A stretch of 5,342 bases of DNA, taken from Hyphomicrobiales bacterium (lineage in GTDB: Bacteria; Pseudomonadota; Alphaproteobacteria; Rhizobiales; Aestuariivirgaceae). Under the pieces are notes generated by a model. It was not told the DNA's origin, did not search any database, and worked only from the letters and a program-made list of their open reading frames with translations. The stretch covers positions 1 to 5,342 of the forward strand of contig JALVRJ010000176.1 in the NCBI GenBank assembly GCA_027031305.1, read 5' to 3'. Positions 1 through 4,506 of the stretch are shown piece after piece; positions within the stretch are counted from its first letter, which is position 1, and each line of letters begins with the position of its first letter. The translations under genes were made by a program, and so were the position numbers.

Positions 1-1
1 G

Positions 2-229
2 GAATACCGGGCGAGGCTGGAGCGGATGATCCGCGAGCCGGAAGGCTTGCAGCAGTGGTTCCCCGCCGCCATCGACCGGCTGGCGCGGCGGGTGACGGTG
101 AAGGCGGTGGACCTGAGCGGTTTCGAGTGGTGCGAGGTGGACTATCCCACCGACCTGAAGCTGGCCAACGAGCTGGCTGCGCGCTGGGACGAGGAACGCA
201 GGCGGCCGCGGCTGGTGCATCCCTCGTGA
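2..229 (+). CDS. C-terminal fragment of a probable sugar/choline-type nucleotidyltransferase (5' end outside the window)
   Basis: The reading frame is open from base 2 to a TGA at 227-229, giving 75 residues with no start in the window. The ATG at base 26 is probably just an internal methionine, because the frame continues upstream (EYRARLERM). The fragment has the look of the C-terminal end of NTP_transferase-type nucleotidyltransferases (the LicC / phosphocholine or sugar-phosphate nucleotidylyltransferase kind). In these a helix-rich stretch is followed by a strand ending in a W-x-E-V-D-Y/T-P-x-D-L-x-x-A pattern; here it reads WCEVDYPTDLKLANEL at about residues 36-51. In such enzymes the Asp of this motif helps hold the catalytic metal. 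The tail after it is charged (DEERRRPR). The catalytic N-terminal GxGxR loop lies outside the window, so substrate and pathway cannot be told. The family call rests on one short motif and is an inference. Confidence 0.5.
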   Translation, partial: EYRARLERMIREPEGLQQWFPAAIDRLARRVTVKAVDLSGFEWCEVDYPTDLKLANELAARWDEERRRPRLVHPS

Positions 230-240
230 CGTCCCGCGTC

Positions 241-255
241 TTCCGGCCACCGGAA
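241..255. repeat. Small perfect inverted repeat in the convergent gap
   Basis: TTCCGG and CCGGAA flank the 3-base loop CCA, 12 bases after the stop of the upstream partial gene. It could form a short 6-bp hairpin in either transcript. No run of T follows on the plus strand, so it is at best a weak terminator or an mRNA end-stabilising hairpin. Confidence 0.35.
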
Positions 256-276
256 TCGTGGAGAGCGAGGCGGTTG

Positions 277-297
277 AAAACACGGGCAGGCCGGTGT
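277..297 (-). terminator. Possible intrinsic terminator of the MarR/response regulator/kinase operon
   Basis: Read on the minus strand, nine bases after the kinase stop codon, ACAC-C-GG pairs with CC-C-GTGT around a CCTG loop, with one C-C mismatch. The last T of the 3' arm continues into TTTT. Position and T-run fit a Rho-independent terminator, but the stem is short and imperfect, so it may be weak. Confidence 0.35.
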
Positions 298-305
298 AAT
301 GCGGC

Positions 306-1757
306 TCAGGCCGGCAGGGTGATGACGACGCGCAGGCCACCAAGGGGCGAATCGCCCAGCTCCACCCGCCCGCCGTGGGCGTGGATAATGTCGCGGACGA
401 TGGTCAGCCCCAGGCCGGTGCCGGCGTGGTCCTGGTTGCGTGCCGAATCGAGGCGGGTGAAGGGGCGGAAGGCTGTCTCGCGGCTTTCCGGCGGAATGCC
501 GGGGCCATCGTCGTCGACGATGATGCGGGCGAACGACCCTTCTTCCTCCAGCCGCACGCTCACCCGCGAGCGTGCGTGGCGCAGGGCGTTTTCCAGCACG
601 TTCAGCACGGCTCGCCTGAGCGCGCCGGGGCGGACGGAAAGGAGCAGGGCGTGGCCGGGGCATTGCAGGGTGATTTCCGGTCCCCGCCCCCGCACCCGCC
701 GGCTCACTTCGTCGAGTAGCGCGCACAGATCGTATTCGACCGCCAGTTCGGTTTCCGCGCCACGCACGAAATCCATGTAGCCTTGCAACATGTGCTGCAT
801 CTCGTCGACGTCCCGCTTCATGGCTGCGATGTGCCTCGGGTCGCCGTCGAGCAGGGAAAGCTCGAGCCGGAAGCGGGTGAGGATGGTGCGCAGATCATGC
901 GAAATGCCGGCCAGCATGGCGGCGCGTTGTTCCAGATGACGCTCGATACGCTTTTTCATGGCGAGGAAAGCCAGCCAGGCCGAGCGCACCTCCAGGGCAC
1001 CGCGCGGGCGGATGTTGGGCACTTCGCGCCCCTTGCCGAAGTCCTGCATGGCGCGGGCGAGATCGACGATGGGGGAGATCTGCTTGCGCAGGAAAAGAAC
1101 GGCGATGCCGATGAGGATGGCGGAGGATACGAAGATCCACAGGAGCAACAGGGGCGTGGAAGAAGCGTAGACCCTGTCCCATTCGGGGCGGAAGCGGAAT
1201 ACCAGGTCATCATCCACGAGGACGCGCACGTCCACGTAGCCGGGCTGGCTGGCATTGATCCAGAACGGGCGGCCGGGCACGAAGCGGGCCATGTACTTGG
1301 CGAGACGGTAGTGGAGGATGGAGAACCACGGGCGCGGCTTGATGGGGGGCAGGGTGCCGTGTTCCACCGAGAGGCCGATGTCCAGAATGCTGTTTGCCAT
1401 TCTCTCCAGCTGGTGCAAGGCTTGCGGGGTTTTGGGGCCGGTATCGTAAAGGTGCACCAACAACCCCACCTCGCGCCCGAAGCTCTTTGACAGGCGCTTG
1501 GTGACGTTTTCCCAGTGGCGTTCGAGGACGATGCCGATGATGACCAGCATCAGCAGCAGCACGGGCAGGACGACGATGAGCAGGGTGCGGCGGTAGAGGT
1601 CGCGCGGCAGGTGGCGCTCCAGGAACCGGTTGAAGCGCCACCACAGCAGTGGCCAGCCGCCAGTGGGGCGCGGCGGCGGGGCGAAGGCTTCCTCGGCGGC
1701 CGGCAATGCTCCCTTCCGCTTCGTGCGTCGAAACATGCGCGAGATCCGTGTAATCAT
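306..1757 (-). CDS. EnvZ-like membrane sensor histidine kinase
   Basis: This 483-residue protein is the sensor half of a two-component system. It should autophosphorylate and pass the phosphate to the response regulator encoded just upstream. Order of parts: a long, basic, Pro-rich cytoplasmic tail (1-56); first membrane helix (about 58-79, LLIVVLPVLLLMLVIIGIVL); a periplasmic sensor region of about 120 residues (80-200); second membrane helix (201-223); HAMP linker (about 224-277); HisKA dimerisation domain with phospho-accepting His287 in ISHDLRTILTRF; and the ATP-binding domain. The latter shows N box Asn386/Asn390 (NVLENALRHA), G1 box DDDGPGIP (415-422), F box FRPFTRLD (430-437) and G2 box GTGLGL (446-451), so all catalytic boxes are present. 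The usual H-box Pro (HDLRTP) is Ile here. The start ATG overlaps the regulator's stop as ATGA, and GGAGAAGG lies about 12 bases upstream within the regulator gene. The signal sensed is unknown; resemblance to EnvZ does not prove osmosensing. Confidence 0.93.
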   Translation of the reverse strand: MITRISRMFRRTKRKGALPAAEEAFAPPPRPTGGWPLLWWRFNRFLERHLPRDLYRRTLLIVVLPVLLLMLVIIGIVLERHWENVTKRLSKSFGREVGLLVHLYDTGPKTPQALHQLERMANSILDIGLSVEHGTLPPIKPRPWFSILHYRLAKYMARFVPGRPFWINASQPGYVDVRVLVDDDLVFRFRPEWDRVYASSTPLLLLWIFVSSAILIGIAVLFLRKQISPIVDLARAMQDFGKGREVPNIRPRGALEVRSAWLAFLAMKKRIERHLEQRAAMLAGISHDLRTILTRFRLELSLLDGDPRHIAAMKRDVDEMQHMLQGYMDFVRGAETELAVEYDLCALLDEVSRRVRGRGPEITLQCPGHALLLSVRPGALRRAVLNVLENALRHARSRVSVRLEEEGSFARIIVDDDGPGIPPESRETAFRPFTRLDSARNQDHAGTGLGLTIVRDIIHAHGGRVELGDSPLGGLRVVITLPA

Positions 1758-2467
1758 GGTCGTGGCGCGCCTTCTCCCGGCGCCGGGGCGATGGCCAGCA
1801 TGTAGCCCCGCCCGCGCACGGTGCGGATGAGTTTGGGGTTTGCGGGGTCTTGCTCCACCTTGCGACGCAGGCGGGCGATTTCCACGTCCACGGTGCGTGG
1901 CGCGCCGCCTCCCGCCGGCGCCAGCAGGTCTTCCCGCGGCACCGGCTCGCCGGGGCGGCTGGCCAGCAGGCGCAACAGTTCGCGTTCGCGGCCGGTGAGC
2001 TTAAGCAACGTGCCCTCGCGACGCAGCTCGCCGGTGGCGGCGTCGAGCGTGTAGGGGCCCAGCCGCAGGGTGGCGCCGCCGTTGGCCGGCGCCGGGGCGC
2101 CACGGCGCAGCAGGGCCTTCAGGCGCAACAGCAGCTCTTCCGGGTCGAAGGGCTTGGGCAGGTAGTCATCCGATCCGGCGGCGAGGCCGGCGATGCGGTC
2201 GGGTGTTTCACCAAGAGCGGAGAGTATGAGAATGGGCACCTTGGCGTTGGCCTGGCGCAGGGCGCGAGTGAGGGAAAGGCCGTCTTCGCCGGGCATCATG
2301 ACGTCGAGCACCAGGGCGTCGAAGGCCAGCGCCCTCATGCGGGCGCGGGCCTCGGCGGCATCGCCGGCGGTGGAGACACGAAGGCCGTTGCGGCGCAGGA
2401 AGTCGCGCAACAGGTCGCGGATGCGGCTGTCGTCGTCCACGATCAGTATATGGGGGGCGTCATCCAT
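1754..2467 (-). CDS. OmpR/PhoB-family DNA-binding response regulator (PetR/OmpR-like)
   Basis: This 237-residue cytoplasmic transcription factor is the likely partner of the adjacent kinase. The receiver domain (about 1-122) has the acidic pocket Asp11/Asp12 (HILIVDDDSRIRDLL), the phospho-acceptor Asp55 in LVLDVMMPGEDG, the switch Ser83 (LILSALGE) and Lys105 (YLPKPF). After an Ala/Pro/Gly linker comes a winged-helix Trans_reg_C domain (about 133-229), with LTGRERELLRLLASRPGEPV, the recognition-helix region TVDVEIARLRRKVE and the final hairpin IRTVRGRGYML. The transactivation loop is Gly/Ala-rich (LAPAGGGAPR). I chose the ATG at 2467 over the ATG at 2494. It has GGAGAG 8 bases upstream (2476-2481 on the complement) and begins right at the conserved receiver fold, whereas the longer form adds MRKTRRAAT with little ribosome-site support. 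The start overlaps the MarR stop (ATGGATGA) and the stop overlaps the kinase start (ATGA). MarR plus OmpR-type neighbours match petP-petR of Rhodobacter capsulatus, where PetR is needed for cytochrome bc1-dependent growth; orthology is inferred, not shown. Confidence 0.93.
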   Translation of the reverse strand: MDDAPHILIVDDDSRIRDLLRDFLRRNGLRVSTAGDAAEARARMRALAFDALVLDVMMPGEDGLSLTRALRQANAKVPILILSALGETPDRIAGLAAGSDDYLPKPFDPEELLLRLKALLRRGAPAPANGGATLRLGPYTLDAATGELRREGTLLKLTGRERELLRLLASRPGEPVPREDLLAPAGGGAPRTVDVEIARLRRKVEQDPANPKLIRTVRGRGYMLAIAPAPGEGAPRP

Positions 2468-3077
2468 GGTGGCCGCTCTCCGCGTTTTCCGCATTGCCAG
2501 CCGGGTCTTCCGTCGAGGTTTTCCGGCACGTCGGCGTCATCGTCGTGGGCAGGCCGCACAGGGCCGCCACCCGCTCGCGCTCGGATTCGTCCACCAGGCC
2601 CAGCAAGGCGTGGACGAAGGCCATGCGCGCGCCCTCGCCGGCACCGGCCAGGGCGGCGCGCACGCGGGCGATCTGTGGCGCCTCCAGCCGTTCAAGCAGA
2701 CGGCGGCCGGCGGGGGTGAGGCGCAACAGGCGCTGGCGGCGGTCGGTGGCGCCTTCTTCCTGCAACACGTAGCCGCGCTCCACCAGTTCGCGCAGCACCC
2801 GGCCCAGGCTCTGCTTGGTGATGCGCAGAATGGCCAGCAGCTCGGACACGCGTAGGCCCGGGTGGCGGCCGATGAAATGCAGCACCCGGTGATGGGCGCG
2901 GCCGAAGCCGAGTTCGGCCAGCATGGTGTCCGGCTCGGCGATGAAGTCGCGGTAGGCGAAGAACAGCAGCTCCATCAGCGGCAGCACATCGTCGCCATCG
3001 GCGGGGCTGGCGGGATCGTCCGGCGTTTTCATGCGAGCGCGCTTCGCCCTTTTCATGCCCGTGGTTGAGGCATCCAT
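2460..3077 (-). CDS. MarR-family winged-helix transcriptional regulator (PetP-like)
   Basis: This 205-residue DNA-binding protein probably acts as a dimer. After a charged N-terminal stretch (1-30) come the dimer helix (MELLFFAYRDFIAEPD, 35-50) and the helix-turn-helix (RVSELLAILRITKQSLGRVLRELVERGYV, 76-104, recognition helix around TKQSLGRVL). The wing carries the family's D-x-R-x-R pattern (TDRRQRLLRLTPAG, 111-124), followed by C-terminal dimerisation helices to about residue 175. The last 30 residues (Thr, Glu, Asn, His, Gly) form a low-complexity tail beyond the usual MarR length. The ATG at 3077 is preferred because GAGGG lies 7 bases upstream (3085-3089 on the complement); the in-frame ATGs at 3056 and 3032 would still keep the whole domain. 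It is the first gene of a three-gene operon, diverges from ilvE and faces an AT-rich palindrome 27 bases upstream of its start. Autoregulation is therefore likely. Its ligand is unknown. The pairing with an OmpR-type gene resembles petP-petR. Confidence 0.92.
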   Translation of the reverse strand: MDASTTGMKRAKRARMKTPDDPASPADGDDVLPLMELLFFAYRDFIAEPDTMLAELGFGRAHHRVLHFIGRHPGLRVSELLAILRITKQSLGRVLRELVERGYVLQEEGATDRRQRLLRLTPAGRRLLERLEAPQIARVRAALAGAGEGARMAFVHALLGLVDESERERVAALCGLPTTMTPTCRKTSTEDPAGNAENAESGHHG

Positions 3078-3104
3078 ATGATCACCCTCGTTCCTGGTTC
3101 CATG

Positions 3105-3129
3105 AATATGTCAGTCATATTGACATATT
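3105..3129. promoter_or_regulatory. AT-rich palindromic operator candidate in the marR-ilvE divergent region
   Basis: AATATGTCA (3105-3113) and TGACATATT (3121-3129) are perfect inverted arms of 9 bp around the spacer GTCATAT. Nested inside are GTCA-TAT-TGAC (3114-3124) and ATATG-TCAGT-CATAT (3106-3120), so several TGTCA/TGACA half-sites overlap. The block stands out as AT-rich in very GC-rich DNA. Its right arm contains the TTGACA of the ilvE promoter; its left arm, read on the minus strand, gives CATATT, a possible -10 for the MarR operon with a poor -35. MarR proteins typically bind palindromes of about this size near their own promoters, so the adjacent MarR protein is the best candidate binder. 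That assignment is inference. Confidence 0.6.
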
Positions 3130-3147
3130 TTCGCCTGCTTGTAATGT
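3120..3147 (+). promoter_or_regulatory. Probable sigma-70-type promoter of ilvE
   Basis: A perfect TTGACA -35 hexamer lies at 3120-3125. Sixteen bases later is TAATGT (3142-3147), a modest -10. TGTAAT at 3140-3145 matches TATAAT at five of six positions, but the spacing would be only 14 bases. Transcription would begin near 3154, leaving a leader of about 60 bases. The -35 lies within the palindrome, so a protein bound there should block (or, less likely, reposition) RNA polymerase. I see no leader peptide rich in Leu/Ile/Val codons. Confidence 0.45.
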
Positions 3148-3202
3148 CCCCCTGAAATACGGCGGAAAGGTGCAGCCGGCGGCGGCGGCGCTTGGCTGAA
3201 AC

Positions 3203-3210
3203 GGAGGTGA
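3203..3210 (+). promoter_or_regulatory. Strong ribosome binding site that fixes the ilvE start
   Basis: GGAGGTGA is a near-perfect Shine-Dalgarno sequence, 5 bases before the ATG at 3216. It argues against the in-frame upstream TTG at 3192, which would place this site inside the coding region. Confidence 0.8.
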
Positions 3211-3215
3211 GGATC

Positions 3216-4121
3216 ATGGCCGGCAAGGGATTCGACCAGCTGGAAGGCGAGATCTGGTACGACGGCACGTTCGTCCCGTGGGCGGATGCGAAACTGCACG
3301 TGCTGAGCCATGCGCTGCACTACGCTTCCGCCGTGTTCGAGGGGCTGCGCGCCTACGAGGGACGTATCTTCAAGCTGGAGGAGCACACGGCCCGCCTGTT
3401 CGAATCGGCGCGCATCCTGGACATGGAAATTCCGTGGACGGAGGAAGAAATCAACGAGGCCTGCAAGGCGGCGCTGGAGCACAACGGATTGCGGGACGCC
3501 TATATCCGTCCCATCGCCTGGCGCGGCTCGGAGCAGATGGGGGTGACGGCGCGGGGGGCGAAAATCCACGTGGCCATCGCCACCTGGCAGTGGCCGTCGT
3601 ATTTCGACCCCGAACTGCGGCAAAAGGGCATCCGCCTGCAACTGGCGCAGTGGCGCCGGCCAGACCCGCGCACCGCGCCGTCGAAGGCGAAGGCGGCGGG
3701 CCTTTACATGATCTGCACCCTTTCCAAGCACGCGGCGGAACGCGCGGGCTACACCGACGCGCTGATGCTGGACTGGCGCGGGCAGGTGGCGGAGGCGACG
3801 GGGGCGAACGTGTTCTTCGTCAATGACAAGGGGGAAATCCACACGCCGATTCCCGACTGTTTCCTCGATGGCATCACCCGCCGCACGGTCATTGACCTGG
3901 CGAAGGAACGGCAGATCCCGGTCATCGAGCGGGTGATCATGCCGGAGGAAATGGCCGATTTCGAGCAATGTTTCCTGACCGGCACGGCGGCGGAAGTGAC
4001 GCCGGTGGGCGAGATTTCCGGCGAGATCGACGGCGCGGAAAAGCATTTCGACTTCCGGGTGGGCGACATCACCCGGGCGCTGATGGAGGACTACGAGAAG
4101 CTGGTGCGCGGCAGGAAATGA
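3216..4121 (+). CDS. ilvE: Branched-chain amino acid aminotransferase (class IV PLP enzyme)
   Basis: This complete 301-residue cytoplasmic enzyme moves the amino group between glutamate/2-oxoglutarate and Leu, Ile or Val and their 2-oxo acids: the last step of synthesis and the first of breakdown. Length matches the family (about 300). Fold-type IV landmarks are all present: N-terminal [20 protein letters not shown] (13-32), then [13 protein letters not shown] (35-47), catalytic PLP-binding Lys159 in [11 protein letters not shown], Glu193 in [12 protein letters not shown], the substrate-side [12 protein letters not shown] (218-229), and the PLP-phosphate loop [15 protein letters not shown] (253-267). 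The [12 protein letters not shown] stretch (123-134) in place of shorter gamma-proteobacterial versions resembles alphaproteobacterial members. A D-amino-acid aminotransferase or aminodeoxychorismate lyase is unlikely given the length and the EGLRAY and AKAAGLY motifs. The gene is monocistronic as far as visible, diverging from the MarR operon and followed by a 385-base gap. The start is fixed by GGAGGTGA. Control by the palindrome over its -35 box is inferred. Confidence 0.96.
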   Translation: MAGKGFDQLEGEIWYDGTFVPWADAKLHVLSHALHYASAVFEGLRAYEGRIFKLEEHTARLFESARILDMEIPWTEEEINEACKAALEHNGLRDAYIRPIAWRGSEQMGVTARGAKIHVAIATWQWPSYFDPELRQKGIRLQLAQWRRPDPRTAPSKAKAAGLYMICTLSKHAAERAGYTDALMLDWRGQVAEATGANVFFVNDKGEIHTPIPDCFLDGITRRTVIDLAKERQIPVIERVIMPEEMADFEQCFLTGTAAEVTPVGEISGEIDGAEKHFDFRVGDITRALMEDYEKLVRGRK

Positions 4122-4203
4122 GCGCGTCGTCGCGCTTTGTGAACGGCAGCTGAACGGCGTGTTCAGGGCGGGTGCAGCCGGCTTGCGCCATAAGCATATC
4201 CGG

Positions 4204-4351
4204 CAATTCGAACGGGGCACGGACGGAGCGCCCGAAGCTGTCAACCCCATCCGCCCTCCTGCCAGAGGGTGCCTTGTCGGTGCCCGTTGCGAATTGTTCT
4301 TCGCGTCGCGGGGCCCGTGTCGGCAATGTGCCGGCACGGGCCCTTTCCCTT
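4204..4351 (+). ncRNA. Candidate structured RNA (3' UTR-derived, small RNA, or prs leader)
   Basis: The arm CAATTCG-AACGGG-G-CAC-G-GAC (4204-4224) pairs with GTC-G-GTG-CCCGTT-G-CGAATTG (4276-4296). That gives blocks of 7, 6, 3 and 3 bp separated by single bulges and one mismatch. The enclosed loop carries its own hairpin, CCCTC-CTGCCA-GAGGG (4254-4269), extendable by two more pairs. The long stem is followed by the strong GC hairpin and T-rich tail at 4311-4351, giving a stem-loop-plus-terminator layout of about 150 nt. I recognise no known RNA family: no SRP, tmRNA, RNase P, 6S or riboswitch core motifs are evident. No clear promoter is seen just before it, so it may be part of the ilvE 3' UTR. 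Strand is assigned only from the T-rich end of the terminator. Confidence 0.35.
4311..4351 (+). terminator. Strong terminator-like hairpin after ilvE
   Basis: GGGCCCGTGTCGGC (4311-4324) pairs with GCCGGCACGGGCCC (4330-4343) as a 14-bp stem with one G-T wobble and a 5-base loop (AATGT). TTTCCCTT follows on the plus strand; no T-run follows on the minus strand. The tail is interrupted by C, so it is not an ideal Rho-independent terminator, but the stem is very stable. It lies 190 bases after the ilvE stop and before prs, and most likely separates the two units. Confidence 0.6.
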
Positions 4352-4417
4352 CGGGGGAGGGCATCTTCATGAAAACCGGGCCTTGTCGCGGCGGTGACGA
4401 GGATGGAAAGTTGCCGG

Positions 4418-4446
4418 TTGACCCGGCAAGAACTGGCTGGTTTAAG
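4418..4446 (+). promoter_or_regulatory. prs: Possible prs promoter with extended -10
   Basis: TTGACC (4418-4423) and TTTAAG (4441-4446) are spaced by exactly 17 bases, and TGG directly before the -10 supplies an extended -10 TGN element. Transcription would start near 4453, about 54 bases before the prs ATG. The -35 begins in the loop of a perfect inverted repeat, TTGCCGG-TTGAC-CCGGCAA (4411-4429), which could be a protein site. Matches are partial (5/6 and 4/6), so this is a suggestion. Confidence 0.4.
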
Positions 4447-4506
4447 GACGGGGCAGGGGAACGCCGGGGGCAGGACTCCGGCATGGCAAGACGGGCGCAG
4501 TGGGCC

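Larger units (their letters stand above)
4122..4506. other. Intergenic region between ilvE and prs, no convincing protein gene
   Basis: A 385-base gap holding mainly structure. CTGAAC-GGCGT-GTTCAG (4150-4166) is a small inverted repeat shortly after the ilvE stop, with no T-run. A long imperfect inverted repeat (4204-4296), a strong hairpin (4311-4343), a CCC-TTCG-GGG tetraloop hairpin (4347-4356) and a promoter-like pair (4418-4446) follow and are listed separately. The 66-codon open frame at 4172-4372 has no family resemblance and runs through the hairpins, so I do not call it. The frame from ATG 4369 is open into prs and is discussed there. Confidence 0.7.

Noticed and set aside
55..1490. 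Long plus-strand open frames opposite the kinase gene (55-780 and 783-1490)
   Set aside because: They oppose an intact sensor kinase and have shadow composition; there is no ribosome site or domain.
1210..2103. 297-codon minus-strand frame overlapping both regulator and kinase
   Set aside because: It runs out of frame through two well-supported genes and is Ala/Arg/Pro-rich with no domain.
3144..3155. Tiny ATG-TCC-CCC-TGA frame in the ilvE upstream region as a leader peptide
   Set aside because: It has no ribosome site, no branched-chain codons, and lies at or before the likely transcription start.
3179..3190. Run of GCG/GGC triplets before ilvE as a functional repeat
   Set aside because: It is short and easily explained by high GC content.
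4204..4296. Inverted repeat as terminal repeats of a small mobile element (MITE-like)
   Set aside because: The arms contain bulges typical of an RNA stem, and I see no flanking target-site duplication.
4172..4372. 66-codon plus-strand open frame in the ilvE-prs gap
   Set aside because: It passes through the long inverted repeat and the terminator hairpin, lacks a good Shine-Dalgarno and resembles no family.
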